A stretch of DNA of 64,000 bases. Source: Plantactinospora endophytica. Lineage in GTDB: Bacteria; Actinomycetota; Actinomycetes; Mycobacteriales; Micromonosporaceae. The notes beneath the pieces were generated by a model. The model was not told the origin of the DNA. It worked only from the letters and a program-made list of their open reading frames with translations, and did no database searches. The stretch is taken from NCBI RefSeq assembly GCF_016862915.1, contig NZ_BONW01000016.1, positions 62,001 through 126,000 on the forward strand, given 5' to 3'. Both the position numbers and the translations under genes were made by a program. Each line of letters begins with the position of its first letter. Positions within the stretch are counted from its first letter, which is position 1. This document shows positions 16,632 through 25,989 of the stretch, piece by piece.

Positions 16632-17813
16632 ATGGGGCATGTGCTGCTGGCACCGGACAAGTTCAAGGGCTCGCTGACCGCCGTCGAGGTCGTCCGGCAC
16701 CTGACCGCCGGGCTGCGCCGGGCCGCACCCGACATCGAGGTACGCGGCTTCCCCGTCGCCGACGGCGGCGACGGCACCCTCGACGCGGCGGTCTCGGCCG
16801 GCTTTCGACGGGTACCGGTCACCGTCGCCGGCCCGACCGGTGCACCCGTGAAGACCGCGTTCGGGTACGCCGACGGGGTGGCGGTGGTCGAGTTGGCGGA
16901 CGCCTGCGGCCTGCGCCGGCTGCCGTCCGGGGTACCGGCCCCGCTGCGCGCCAGCAGCCACGGTGCCGGTGAGGTGATCCGGGCGGCTCTCGAACACGGC
17001 TGCCCGGAGGTGGTGCTCGGGCTCGGCGGCAGCGCCAGTACCGACGGCGGGGCGGGGCTGGTCGCCGCGCTCGGCGTACGCCTGCTCGACGAGCGGGGCG
17101 CCGAGCTGCCGCCGGGCGGTGCGGCACTGCGTCGGCTGCGCCGGGTGGACCTGGCCGGGCTGCATCCGGCGGTCCGGCGTACCCGGTTCGTGGTGGCCGG
17201 TGACGTGGACAGCCCCCTGCTCGGCCCGACCGGGGCAGCCGCCGTGTACGGGCCGCAGAAGGGCGCGACCGACGACGACGTACTGCTGCTGGAGGCCGGC
17301 CTGACCCGCTGGGCCGACCTCGCCGAGACGGCGGTACGGGACGCGGACCTGCTCGGCCCGGACGGGTCCGGGCCGGGTCGACCGGTCAGCGTCTGGCCGG
17401 GCGCCGGCGCGGCCGGCGGGGTCGGGTTCGCCGCGCTCGCCTTCCTCGGGGCGCGGTTCCGGCCCGGTATCGAGCTGCTGCTCGACCTGCTGGGCTTTCC
17501 GCAGGCGGTGGCCGGAGCCGACCTGGTGGTCACCGGCGAGGGTTCACTGGACGCGCAGAGCCTGCGTGGCAAGGCGCCGGTCGGGGTGGCCGGGGCGGCG
17601 GCCCGGGCCGGGGTGCCGACCGTGGCGGTCGCCGGTCAGGTCGGCGTCGGCCCGGACGAACTCCGGCACGCCGGTATTCGGGCGGCGTATCCGCTCACCG
17701 ATCTCGAACCCGATCCGGTGGCCTGCCAGGAGCGCGCCGCCGAGCTGGTCGAGAAGGTCGCCCAGACGCTGGCCGCCGACTGGCTCGATCCGGCCGGCGA
17801 CAGTTCACGGTAG
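16632..17813 (+). CDS. glxK: Glycerate 2-kinase
   Basis: The 393-residue protein fits the GarK/GlxK glycerate kinase family: APDKFKGSLTA at the N-terminus, FPVADGGDGTLDA at about 40-55, and GLGGSASTDGGAGL near 135. It phosphorylates D-glycerate, in this family to 2-phosphoglycerate, feeding glycolysis. It is the third gene after operator B and completes the assimilation route from glyoxylate to central metabolism. The start is ATG 16632, 20 bases after glxR. Confidence 0.9.
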   Translation: MGHVLLAPDKFKGSLTAVEVVRHLTAGLRRAAPDIEVRGFPVADGGDGTLDAAVSAGFRRVPVTVAGPTGAPVKTAFGYADGVAVVELADACGLRRLPSGVPAPLRASSHGAGEVIRAALEHGCPEVVLGLGGSASTDGGAGLVAALGVRLLDERGAELPPGGAALRRLRRVDLAGLHPAVRRTRFVVAGDVDSPLLGPTGAAAVYGPQKGATDDDVLLLEAGLTRWADLAETAVRDADLLGPDGSGPGRPVSVWPGAGAAGGVGFAALAFLGARFRPGIELLLDLLGFPQAVAGADLVVTGEGSLDAQSLRGKAPVGVAGAAARAGVPTVAVAGQVGVGPDELRHAGIRAAYPLTDLEPDPVACQERAAELVEKVAQTLAADWLDPAGDSSR

Positions 17814-17888
17814 GCAGCGGTTTCGAGGGCCAGGTCGACGCCGGACAAGGGGACCTCGCCAGGGAGATCCTCGACGGTGGCGGGTGCG

Positions 17889-19025
17889 TCAGGTCGGATT
17901 CTCGCGTTCGATTCCGGCGGACCGGAGTCGCTCCTGAGCCTCCGCCGCAGCCCTTTCGAGCTGTTCGGCGGCGTTGCCGGTGAGGCCGCGTTCGGCGGCG
18001 GTCCAGGAGATCCAGGCACCGGCCACGTCCGGCAGGATCCGGGCCACCTCCGGGCCACCGATCGCGTCGGGAGCCAGGATGGGCAGGCCGAGGACGGCCT
18101 GGATCCGCCGGGGGCCGAGCTGGACGGGGTGGCAGGCGGCCTGTTCGACGAAGTGTGTGACGAGCAGGTCGACGGCCCGGCTCGTCGCGTCGGCGCGGGG
18201 GAGTCCGGCAGCGGAACCGGAGGCGAGAAAGGTCTGCTTCATCAGCTCGATCTCGACGGTACTGGGCAGGGGCTCGGGCGCCGTGGCGACCTCGCTCAGC
18301 GCGCGGGCGCGGGCCAGGGTCAGCGCGCGCATCTTCCGGTACGCCGCCGGCACCGGCTTGACCTCGTACTCCCGGTACTCGGTCACCTCGTCCGAGGTGG
18401 CCACCGCGTCTTCGAGCAGCCGTCGGGCGTACGCCGGGTCGAGTTGCTCGCTGACGAAGCCGTCGACGCCGCCGTCGGCCCGGTGCAGGGCTTGCAGCAG
18501 CGGATCCACCTCGGTGCCGAGGGTCAGCTCCCGGATCAGTCCACCGCCGACGGTGCGGTCGATCAGGGCCAGGATGGCGTGTTCGTCGGCTCCGTCGTAG
18601 GAGAACGCACAGAGCAGGATCGCGGTCTCGTCGAGCTGGTCGTGCGCCCACCAGCAGCCGTCGACCCGTACCCGGCCGAGCCGGGAGCCCCAGGGCGGCT
18701 CCGGCAGTCCGTGCTCGACGAGCCGGTCGGCGTTCATCCGGGCGAGTTCGCGCTGGGTGTCGATCGTGCACATGGCCTGGAAGGCGCGCAGTGCGGCGAG
18801 GGCGGTCGGGGTACGCCGCCGGCCCAGTTCGTGGATCACCCTGGCGTCGTCCTGCACCGCGTCGGCCAGGGGCGGCCCGAAGCCCTCCGCGCTCTGGTGG
18901 GCGAGGAGTTGCGTCATCCCCTGCTCGACCGACCACGGCGAACTGTTCGCCATGATCGAGAAGTTCCACTCCACGAAGTCCGCGCTCGCGGAGGTCCGAC
19001 TCGCGCTGTGATCGCTGCCATCCAT
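17889..19025 (-). CDS. Conserved-looking protein of unknown function
   Basis: I do not recognise this 378-residue family. The protein is soluble, without signal or membrane segments, rich in Ala, Leu and Glu, and likely alpha-helical. The region around 160-280 has several Arg/Glu-rich helices (YREYEVKPVPAAYRKMRALTLARARAL). The start is uncertain: ATG 19025 is used; ATG 18953 would remove 24 residues. The gene is convergent with glxK and carries no island operator, so a role in oxalate metabolism is not suggested. Confidence 0.6.
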   Translation of the reverse strand: MDGSDHSASRTSASADFVEWNFSIMANSSPWSVEQGMTQLLAHQSAEGFGPPLADAVQDDARVIHELGRRRTPTALAALRAFQAMCTIDTQRELARMNADRLVEHGLPEPPWGSRLGRVRVDGCWWAHDQLDETAILLCAFSYDGADEHAILALIDRTVGGGLIRELTLGTEVDPLLQALHRADGGVDGFVSEQLDPAYARRLLEDAVATSDEVTEYREYEVKPVPAAYRKMRALTLARARALSEVATAPEPLPSTVEIELMKQTFLASGSAAGLPRADATSRAVDLLVTHFVEQAACHPVQLGPRRIQAVLGLPILAPDAIGGPEVARILPDVAGAWISWTAAERGLTGNAAEQLERAAAEAQERLRSAGIERENPT

Positions 19026-19143
19026 CCTGTGATGGTCGCAGCCGATCGCTCCGGATGCGACCACCCGTCGATCTGCGGTCGGCCCGGCGCGTCGGCGACC
19101 GGGTCGGCGCCGAGTCGGGTCGGTCGGCCGGCCGGCGCCGCTG

Positions 19144-20406
19144 CTACGGTGCCGCCGACACCCTGGGTATGTCGCCGGCCTGCGCGGTCGGTCGGGTCGG
19201 TGCGGAGGCGACGGTCGGCCGCCAGGGGACGATGGCCGGCAGCGGAAGCGCCGTCTCGGCGGCCGGCAGCGAGAGCAGTTCGACCTCGTCGCCGTTCCAG
19301 CCCGGCGGCACCACCGCGAGGGCGTCCGCCCCGGCGGCGCCCCACAGCGAACCCGGCCGGTCGTGCCCGACGGGCAGCGCCGCCGACCCGACCCGGGCCA
19401 CCGGGACCAGCCGGGTGTCCCGGTCGTGCGGGGTCACCGGCCCGGCCAGCGTCGCGGTCTGGGTGGCCGGTTCGGTACGCCCGGAGAGCCGGCCGAGCAG
19501 CGGAGAGAGCAGGGTCAGCGCGGCGACCAGAGCCGCGTACGGGTTGCCGGGCAGTCCGACCACGTACCGGCCGTGCGGCAGGGCGGCGAACAGTTGCGGG
19601 TGCCCCGGCCGACAGGCGACGCCGCGTACCGGGACCTCGGCGGCGAGCGTGTCCAGGGCTCGGCGCAGGTGGTCGGCGGCCCCGGCCGAGGTCGCTCCGC
19701 AGACCACCAGCACGTCGGCGTCGCACCGCAGCAACGCGGCGACCAGCGCGGACGCGTCGTCGGCGATCCGGCTGCCCCAGGCCAGTTCGGCACCGGCCGC
19801 CCGGACCAGCCCCGGCAGCATCGGCCCGATGGCGTCCCGGACCTGCCCCGGCAACGGCAGTCCGGCGGTACGCAGCTCGGAGCCGGTGACCACCATGCCG
19901 ACCCGGGGACGGCGGTGCACGGTCAGCGTGTCGTGTCCGAGGCTGGCGGCCAGGCCGAGCACGATCGGGTTGACGACGGTACCGGCGGGCAGCACCTCGC
20001 GGCCGACCGGGCAGTCCTCGCCGCGTCGGCGTACGTGCCGGCCGGGTGCGATCCCGCCGCTGACCGTCCGACCCGTCCGGCCGGCCCGCTCGTACGGCAG
20101 CACCGCGTCGGCGCCGTTCGGCACCATGGCACCGGTGCCGATCTCGACGGCGTGCCCGGGGGAGAGCGCGGCCGGGGTGCCCGGGTCTCCGGCGAGTACC
20201 CGCCCGACGAGCTGCCACGGGCCGGGGCCGGCGACCGCGTACCCGTCCATCGCGGCCGAGTCGTACGCGGGCAGTGGGGAGAGCGCGACCAGCGGTACTG
20301 CCAGGGCGGAGCCGACCGCCTCGGGCAGTGGCCGCTGGACCGGGCCGAGCGGGCGGCCCACCTCCCGGGCGTACCGCCGGGCCTCGTGCCAGGTGACGGC
20401 GCTCAT
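19144..20406 (-). CDS. moeA: Molybdopterin molybdenumtransferase
   Basis: The 420-residue MoeA protein inserts molybdate into adenylylated molybdopterin. Visible signatures are PAYDSAAMDGYAV at about 48-60, GTGAMVPNGADAVLPYE, the MoCF core VVTGSEL followed by DAIGPML, and GLPGNPYAALV. It is encoded with a DUF6457 gene (overlap ATGA) on the strand opposite the OxlT-like transporter, with operator C between them. The likely purpose is to provide Mo cofactor when FdsA is made. A genome usually has other moeA copies, so this may be a dedicated paralog. Confidence 0.92.
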   Translation of the reverse strand: MSAVTWHEARRYAREVGRPLGPVQRPLPEAVGSALAVPLVALSPLPAYDSAAMDGYAVAGPGPWQLVGRVLAGDPGTPAALSPGHAVEIGTGAMVPNGADAVLPYERAGRTGRTVSGGIAPGRHVRRRGEDCPVGREVLPAGTVVNPIVLGLAASLGHDTLTVHRRPRVGMVVTGSELRTAGLPLPGQVRDAIGPMLPGLVRAAGAELAWGSRIADDASALVAALLRCDADVLVVCGATSAGAADHLRRALDTLAAEVPVRGVACRPGHPQLFAALPHGRYVVGLPGNPYAALVAALTLLSPLLGRLSGRTEPATQTATLAGPVTPHDRDTRLVPVARVGSAALPVGHDRPGSLWGAAGADALAVVPPGWNGDEVELLSLPAAETALPLPAIVPWRPTVASAPTRPTAQAGDIPRVSAAP

Positions 20407-20648
20407 CGCCCGGTGTCCCGCCTCGACCACTCCTCGGCGAGCCGGGTCAGCCGGGCCGCCGCCTCCGGCGGGGTCGCGCCTCGGCCGACCACCACGCCGA
20501 GCAGGAAGGTGCCCAGCGGCGCCGCCGGCCGGGTGACGCCGTGCGCGACGTCCCGGGCGACGTCCAGGACCAGCCGCTGGTCCAGCACCGCCGGGTCGAG
20601 GCCGAGTTCCTCGATGGCCTGTCGGGTCCACTCGTCCAGCACGCTCAT
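20403..20648 (-). CDS. DUF6457 small protein coupled to moeA
   Basis: The 81-residue product is chosen from ATG 20648, which has GAGGAG seven bases upstream; the longer frame from 20762 would run through the promoter. It is Ala/Leu-rich (VLDEWTRQAIEELGLD at the start, LGTFLLGVVVGRG in the middle). Small proteins of this family accompany molybdenum-cofactor genes in actinobacteria; function is unknown. Its stop overlaps the moeA start. Confidence 0.75.
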   Translation of the reverse strand: MSVLDEWTRQAIEELGLDPAVLDQRLVLDVARDVAHGVTRPAAPLGTFLLGVVVGRGATPPEAAARLTRLAEEWSRRDTGR

Positions 20649-20764
20649 GCCCATCTCCTCGCTGCGCCCGTCGACGTTCTGACCTCGGAACCTGGCCGGC
20701 CGATCCGCTCGCCCAAGGGATCGACCTGGACAGTCGCCCGTTGGTGGTAGAGAATAGTGCACTC

Positions 20765-20781
20765 AACATACAGTATACAGT
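20765..20781 (+). promoter_or_regulatory. Oxalate-island operator C (divergent OxlT-like gene / DUF6457-moeA)
   Basis: AACATACAGTATACAGT keeps the ATACAGTAT core with weaker left flank. It sits 19 bp before the transporter start and 116 bp before the DUF6457 start, so one site can control both directions. Confidence 0.65.
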
Positions 20782-20800
20782 GGCCAGTTGGAGGCACCAG

Positions 20801-22174
20801 ATGACGGACTCCAGCAACGACACGGCGGTGCGCGAGATCAGCGACCTCTACGGCCGCCGCTACCGGATCGGCGAGACCGACCGCGCCCTACTGGGCCGGT
20901 CCCGGGCGTGGATGCTGCTGCTGCCCTGGGCCGCCATGCTGGCGATCAGCCTGTTCCAGTACGGCTACGGCGCCGCCCTGCCCACCCTGGTCGAGTCGAA
21001 CGGCTGGAGCCTGTGGCAGGCGCTCGCCGTACTCGGACTCTGGGTGGTCTGCCAGGCGGCCAGCTCACCCCTGGCCGGATGGTGGTACCAGCGGCTGCGC
21101 GGACGGCTGGCCGTACCGATGCTGGTCGGCGCCGCCTGCTGCCTGACCGCCCTGCTCACCCTGGCCCACCGTGCCGACCTGGGCACCGTGCTGCTCGGTT
21201 ACTCGGTGCTCGGCGGCGTCGGTGCCGGGCTGGTCTACATGACCTGCATCGCCTGCGTCACCGAGTGGTTCCCGGAGCGGATCGCCGGCCGGGTGGCGGT
21301 GGTCAGCGCCGCGTTCGGCTACGGCTCGCTCCCGTTCGTCGTGCTCGCCGGCTACGGCCTCGACCCGGGCAACCGGGCGACCGTGCTGACCGGGACCGCC
21401 CTCGTCGTCTTCGCGGTGGTGGCCGTCTGCGGCGTACTGATGCGCAAGCCGCCCCGCAACTGGTGGCCGGGGCACATCGATCCGCAGCGCTGGGCGGTCG
21501 ACCGGCGGCTCAACCGGAGCATCCCGCACAACCGCCCGGCCGCCCGCCCCTACCCGCCCCGGGCGGCGGTACGCAGCGGCATGCTGCCGCTGATGTTCGT
21601 GGTGGTGGTACTCACCGCGACGATGGCGCTGTTCGACATCGCGTACCTGGCCGGTGCGGCGTACACCCAGGGGCTGCCGGCGCTGACCCTGGTGGCCGGG
21701 ATCGGCGCGCTGGCCGCGTCGAACGGCATCGGGCGGGCGGTGACCAGTTCGCTCTCCGACCGGATCGGCCGGCGCGGCACCCTGGGCCTGTCCCTGCTGG
21801 TCGGCGGGATCGCCCAGTTCGGTCTGCTCGCGGCAGCGGCCAACGACAACCACCCGGCCGCCGTGGTGGGCTTCGCCGCGCTGGCCGGCGCCGGCACCGG
21901 GGCCGGCTACTCGCTGCTGGTCAGCCTGGTCCGGGACTGGTTCGGCGACGCCGCCACGGTGCCGAACTACGGCATCGTCTACACCGGCAAGGCGGTCGGC
22001 GGGCTGCTCGGCATCGTGCTCGCCGGGCTGGTGGTGACCACTCCGGACTCGGTGGTTCCGTTCCTGGTGGCCGGCTCGCTGGGGCTGTTCGGCGCGGCGC
22101 TGACCCGCTGGATGCGCCAGCCCGGCCTGGCCGTGGTACGACTCCCCTCGCCGCTCGGCGTCGACCGCCTCTAG
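20801..22174 (+). CDS. OxlT-like MFS transporter (oxalate/formate antiporter type)
   Basis: The 457-residue protein has about twelve membrane segments and an MFS loop (GRAVTSSLSDRIGRRGTLG). The N-terminal domain pattern, with GYGAALPTLVESNGWS and GVGAGLVYMTCIACVTEWFPERIAGRV, is typical of the oxalate:formate antiporter family. The likely role is oxalate uptake, possibly in exchange for formate. ATG 20801 has TTGGAGG seven bases upstream. Operator C lies immediately before it. Substrate assignment rests on family and context, not on identified oxalate-binding residues. Confidence 0.75.
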   Translation: MTDSSNDTAVREISDLYGRRYRIGETDRALLGRSRAWMLLLPWAAMLAISLFQYGYGAALPTLVESNGWSLWQALAVLGLWVVCQAASSPLAGWWYQRLRGRLAVPMLVGAACCLTALLTLAHRADLGTVLLGYSVLGGVGAGLVYMTCIACVTEWFPERIAGRVAVVSAAFGYGSLPFVVLAGYGLDPGNRATVLTGTALVVFAVVAVCGVLMRKPPRNWWPGHIDPQRWAVDRRLNRSIPHNRPAARPYPPRAAVRSGMLPLMFVVVVLTATMALFDIAYLAGAAYTQGLPALTLVAGIGALAASNGIGRAVTSSLSDRIGRRGTLGLSLLVGGIAQFGLLAAAANDNHPAAVVGFAALAGAGTGAGYSLLVSLVRDWFGDAATVPNYGIVYTGKAVGGLLGIVLAGLVVTTPDSVVPFLVAGSLGLFGAALTRWMRQPGLAVVRLPSPLGVDRL

Positions 22175-22184
22175 GTCGGGCCGA

Positions 22185-22204
22185 CCGCCGGGCGAAACCG
22201 GCGG
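22185..22204 (+). terminator. Short hairpin after the OxlT-like gene
   Basis: CCGCCGG-GCGAAA-CCGGCGG forms a 7-bp GC stem, 10 bases after the stop. Confidence 0.5.
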
Positions 22205-22298
22205 GCATGTCCGGTACGGATTACGTCCGTTCGGCCCTACCGTGGAGGGGGAGGCCGGCCGCGCGGGGCAGAGCGAGCAAGGATCGGTGGTGGGTGCG

Positions 22299-23147
22299 AT
22301 GGGACGGGTGACGAGTCGACGTCGACTGGTGCGGATCGTCGACGGGGTTGTCAGCGAGCCGGTGGACACGCTGGCCGCCGAGGAGCCGCTGGAGATCCGG
22401 GTGAACGGGCGTTCCCTGGTGGTGACCATGCGGACGCCGGGCGACGACTTCGACCTGGCGGCCGGGTTCCTGGTCAGCGAGGGCGTGGTGCGGGCCGCCG
22501 GTGACATCGCCGGGATCCGCTACTGCGCGGGCGCCACGGCGGACGGGGTCAACACCTACAACGTGCTGGACGTGGTGCTGGCGGCCGGGGTGGCGCCGCC
22601 GGACCCGTCGTTGGAGCGCAACTTCTACACCACCTCGTCCTGCGGGCTCTGTGGCAAGGCGAGCCTGGACGCGGTGCGTACCATCGCGGCCTGGTCGGTG
22701 CGGGACGACCCGGTGCGGCTCGACCCCGAGGTGGTCAGCACGCTGCCGGACACCCTGCGGGCCGCGCAGCGGGTCTTCGACCGGACCGGTGGGCTGCACG
22801 CGGCGGCGCTGTTCTCCGCCGACGGGCGGCTGCACTGCCTGCGTGAGGACGTCGGCCGGCACAACGCGGTGGACAAGGTCGTCGGCTGGGCGCTGCGCAA
22901 CGGGCGGGTGCCGCTGCGCGGCACCGTGCTGATGGTCAGCGGCCGGGCCTCGTTCGAGCTGGTGCAGAAGGCGGTGATGGCCGGCATCCCGGCGCTGACC
23001 GCGGTCTCCGCGCCGTCCTCGCTCGCCGCCGACCTGGCCGAGGACGCCGGGCTCACCCTGGTCGGCTTCCTCCGTGGCACCTCGATGAACGTCTACGCCG
23101 GAGCGCACCGGCTGACCCAGCGCACCCCGACCAGCCTCTCCGCCTGA
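22299..23147 (+). CDS. fdhD: Formate dehydrogenase accessory sulfurtransferase
   Basis: FdhD transfers sulfur from IscS to the molybdenum cofactor of formate dehydrogenases. The conserved CGLCGK (Cys-x-x-Cys) near residue 115, the GDDFDLAAGFLVSEG segment, the RNFYTTSSCG segment and the C-terminal REDVGRHNAVDKVVG are all present. I start at ATG 22299 (282 residues); the frame is open to 22242 but the extra residues are not family-like. No island operator is visible upstream, so it may be expressed constitutively or read through from the transporter gene. Confidence 0.92.
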   Translation: MGRVTSRRRLVRIVDGVVSEPVDTLAAEEPLEIRVNGRSLVVTMRTPGDDFDLAAGFLVSEGVVRAAGDIAGIRYCAGATADGVNTYNVLDVVLAAGVAPPDPSLERNFYTTSSCGLCGKASLDAVRTIAAWSVRDDPVRLDPEVVSTLPDTLRAAQRVFDRTGGLHAAALFSADGRLHCLREDVGRHNAVDKVVGWALRNGRVPLRGTVLMVSGRASFELVQKAVMAGIPALTAVSAPSSLAADLAEDAGLTLVGFLRGTSMNVYAGAHRLTQRTPTSLSA

Positions 23148-23535
23148 CCGATCCCGACCAGCCCGCCGCCGCCGTCCGGCCGCGGCGGGTTCGTCGTCTC
23201 CGGACGTCGGCGGAGGGGCGCCGACCGCCCGGCGGTGTGAGCGGCACTGCCGGTGCTCACCGTTGATCCTGGGAACGAAGCGCCAGGCCGGGAGCGGCAG
23301 GCTGCCGAGTGACTGTGCGGACCGCCCCGGTGGTCGTGGACGGCGCGGCCGGGGCCGGACGCGCGAGAGGTCCGGGCGGAGGTGTCGGACTCCGCCCGGA
23401 CCGGCGCCGACCTTCGGGTACGGCGGTCGCCGGGCACCGGTCGCGTCCGCCCGACCTGGCACCCGGCGCTTCCCGCCGTCGGTCAGCGCGCCAGTAACGT
23501 CTCGCGGCTCGGCGCGCCGCCGGCAGCTACCCGGA
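23148..23535. other. 388-bp intergenic region between convergent fdhD and sucD
   Basis: An 8-bp stem hairpin (CCCGCCGC/GCGGCGGG, 23162-23189) likely terminates fdhD. A 24-bp copy of the sucD 3' end (23483-23506, one mismatch to 23536-23559) lies beyond the sucD stop. No coding frame is supported. Confidence 0.55.
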
Positions 23536-24411
23536 TCAGCGCGCCAGCAACGTCTCGCGCATCAGTGCGGCGGTCTCGGACGGCGTGCGGCCGACCCGGA
23601 CCCCGACCGCCTCCAGCGCCTCCTGCTTGGCCAGTGCGGTGCCGGACGAACCGGAGACGATCGCCCCGGCGTGCCCCATCGTCTTGCCCTCGGGCGCGGT
23701 GAACCCGGCGACGTAGCCGACCACCGGCTTGCTGACGTGCTCGGCGATGTACGCCGCCGCCCGCTCCTCCGCGTCCCCGCCGATCTCGCCGATCATCACG
23801 ATCGCCTCGGTCTCGGGATCGTTCTCGAACGCCTGGAGGCAGTCGATGTGCGTGGTGCCGACGATCGGGTCGCCGCCGATGCCGACGCAGGTGGAGAAGC
23901 CGAAGTCGCGCAGCTCGTACATCATCTGGTAGGTGAGGGTGCCGGACTTGCTGACCAGGCCGATCCGGCCCCGCTTGGTGATGTCGGCCGGGATGATGCC
24001 GGCGTTCGACTGTCCGGGACTGATCAGTCCGGGGCAGTTCGGCCCGATGATCCGGGTCCGGTTGCCGGTGCCCCGGGCGTACGCCCAGAACTCGGCGGTG
24101 TCGTGCACCGGGATGCCCTCGGTGAGCACCACGGCCAGGCCGAGTCCGGCGTCGACCGCCTCCACGACAGCCGCCTTGGCGAACCGGGGCGGTACGAAGA
24201 CCACCGTCACGTCGGCACCGGTCGCCTTGACCGCGTCGGCGCAGTTGTCGAAGACCGGGATGCCGTCCACGTCCCGGCCGCCCTTGCCCGGGGTGACCCC
24301 GGCGACGATGTTGGTGCCGGCGGCGACCATCCGGCGGGTGTGTCTGGTGCCCTCGGTACCGGTGATGCCCTGGACCAGCACCCTGCTCTTCTCGGTGAGG
24401 AAGATTGCCAT
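23536..24411 (-). CDS. sucD: Succinyl-CoA ligase-type alpha subunit
   Basis: The 291-residue alpha subunit has the CoA-binding N-terminal domain ([18 protein letters not shown]) and the phosphohistidine loop [13 protein letters not shown]. Together with SucC it makes a CoA thioester from an acid with NTP. In the TCA cycle the substrate is succinate. Malate-CoA ligase (MtkAB) is a close homolog and I cannot separate the two by eye. The position in an oxalate island, divergent from frc and sharing operator D, suggests a specialised copy. It follows sucC with a five-base gap. Confidence 0.85.
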   Translation of the reverse strand: MAIFLTEKSRVLVQGITGTEGTRHTRRMVAAGTNIVAGVTPGKGGRDVDGIPVFDNCADAVKATGADVTVVFVPPRFAKAAVVEAVDAGLGLAVVLTEGIPVHDTAEFWAYARGTGNRTRIIGPNCPGLISPGQSNAGIIPADITKRGRIGLVSKSGTLTYQMMYELRDFGFSTCVGIGGDPIVGTTHIDCLQAFENDPETEAIVMIGEIGGDAEERAAAYIAEHVSKPVVGYVAGFTAPEGKTMGHAGAIVSGSSGTALAKQEALEAVGVRVGRTPSETAALMRETLLAR

Positions 24412-24416
24412 GGCTG

Positions 24417-25595
24417 TCACGCCCCCTTGCCGGCGAGTTCGGCGGCGAGCCGCGCCGCGCCGTCCATCGTGTCCACGAGCCGTACGCCGGGCAGCGCCGC
24501 CTCGGTGAGGATCTGCCGCCCCTGCGCGGCGTTGTTGCCGTCCAGCCGGACGACCAGCGGTTTGGTGATCGTCTCGCCCCGGTCGGTGAGCAGCGCGAAC
24601 GCCGCGACGATGCCGTCGGCGACCGCGTCGCAGGCGGTGATCCCGCCGAAGACGTTGACGAAGACGCTGCGTACGTCGGGGTCGCCGAGGATGATCTCCA
24701 GACCGTTCGCCATCACCTCGGCCGAGGCCCCGCCGCCGATGTCGAGGAAGTTGGCCGGCTTGACCCCGCCGTACTGCTCGCCGGCGTAGGCGACCACGTC
24801 GAGAGTGCTCATCACCAGACCGGCGCCGTTGCCGATCACTCCGACCGAGCCGTCGAGCTTGACGTAGTTGAGGTCCTTCTCGGCCGCCCTGACCTCCAGC
24901 GGGTCGGTGGCGCTGACGTCCACGTACTGCGGGTGGCCGGGTTGGCGGTACCGGGCGTTGTCGTCCAGCGTCACCTTGCCGTCCAGGGCGCGTACGCTGC
25001 CGTCGGCCAGTCGGGCCAGCGGGTTGATCTCGACCAGGGTGGCGTCCTCGGACCGGAACACGTTCCAGAGCCGGACGAGTACCCGGGCCACGTCCTCGCG
25101 TACGTCGTCGGGCAGGCCGGCGGCGGCGGCCAGCCGGCGTGCCGCGTCCAGGTCGAAGCCGTCCGCCGGGTCGACCCAGAGCCGGGCCAGCGCCTCCGGG
25201 TTCTCGGCCGCCACCTGTTCGATCTCGACGCCGCCCTGTGCGGAGACGAGGGCGAGGAACGACCGGTTGGACCGGTCGAGCAGGAACGACACGTAGTACT
25301 CGTCGGCGATCTCGCTCGCCTCGGTGACCAGCACCCGGTGCACGGTGTGGCCTCTGATGTCCATGCCCAGGATCCGGCTGGCGACGTCCTGGGCGGCGTC
25401 CGGTCCGTCGGCCAGTTTCACCCCGCCGGCCTTGCCCCGGCCGCCGGTCTTGACCTGGGCCTTGACCACCACACGTCCACCGATCTCGGCGGCGGCGGCG
25501 TGCGCCTCGTCGGGGGTGCTGGCGACGCGGTTCCGGCTGACCGGTACGCCGTGCTTGGCGAAGAGTTCCTGTGCCTGGTGCTCCAACAGGTCCAC
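24417..25595 (-). CDS. sucC: Succinyl-CoA ligase-type beta subunit
   Basis: The 392-residue beta subunit starts at GTG 25595 with AAGGGAGG just upstream. It opens with the family sequence [19 protein letters not shown]. An ATP-grasp domain (to about 235) contains [19 protein letters not shown], and the C-terminal flavodoxin-like domain contains [15 protein letters not shown] and [12 protein letters not shown], the latter typical of SucC. The sucCD pair runs away from frc; operator D lies in the shared 394-bp control region. See sucD for the possible malate-CoA or oxalate-CoA ligase alternative. Confidence 0.88.
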   Translation of the reverse strand: MDLLEHQAQELFAKHGVPVSRNRVASTPDEAHAAAAEIGGRVVVKAQVKTGGRGKAGGVKLADGPDAAQDVASRILGMDIRGHTVHRVLVTEASEIADEYYVSFLLDRSNRSFLALVSAQGGVEIEQVAAENPEALARLWVDPADGFDLDAARRLAAAAGLPDDVREDVARVLVRLWNVFRSEDATLVEINPLARLADGSVRALDGKVTLDDNARYRQPGHPQYVDVSATDPLEVRAAEKDLNYVKLDGSVGVIGNGAGLVMSTLDVVAYAGEQYGGVKPANFLDIGGGASAEVMANGLEIILGDPDVRSVFVNVFGGITACDAVADGIVAAFALLTDRGETITKPLVVRLDGNNAAQGRQILTEAALPGVRLVDTMDGAARLAAELAGKGA

Positions 25596-25798
25596 CGGGC
25601 CTCCCTTCTTCTCGACCTTCGGTGGGTTGGCTCCGCCCGCCCGTGGGCGGTCCCCGGACGGGCGGGCGGAGAGACGGGGGAGTGGGGATCGGACCGGATG
25701 TGGAGATCGGACCGGGGTGGGGTGCTGGGCAGCGAATCCGGGCTCTGGCCCGTGCCGACGAGCGGGGGGTCGCACCGCCGGGGCCTCGCTGGCTTCGG

Positions 25799-25875
25799 CG
25801 GAAAACGTCCCTGCTACCCCCTAGACACTCCGCTGTTACATGCGCCACGATATTGCCTACCCCATACGGTATGCA
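25799..25875 (+). repeat. Duplicated promoter block, copy 1 (before frc)
   Basis: This 77-bp block, beginning CGGAAAACGTCCCTGCTACC and ending in the operator half GGTATGCA, recurs at 33571-33648 before oxc with five or so differences, one a single-base indel. The flanking DNA differs, so the block itself was copied or is held by selection. Confidence 0.85.
25860..25875 (-). promoter_or_regulatory. Oxalate-island operator D (frc / sucCD)
   Basis: Read on the minus strand: TGCATACCGTATGGGG. It contains the ATACNGTAT core and lies 114 bp before frc and 264 bp before sucC. The half-site GTATGCAAT is repeated exactly in the panE-like operator. Confidence 0.75.
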
Positions 25876-25989
25876 ATCCCGAGAAGGGGCGGGCCGGGCG
25901 ACCGGTCCACGGCAACCGAGACGACGACGGCAACCGAGGTTCAGCTCCACGGCAGGCAGTGCACGGCGGGGCGCGCACAGGAGGTTGGC

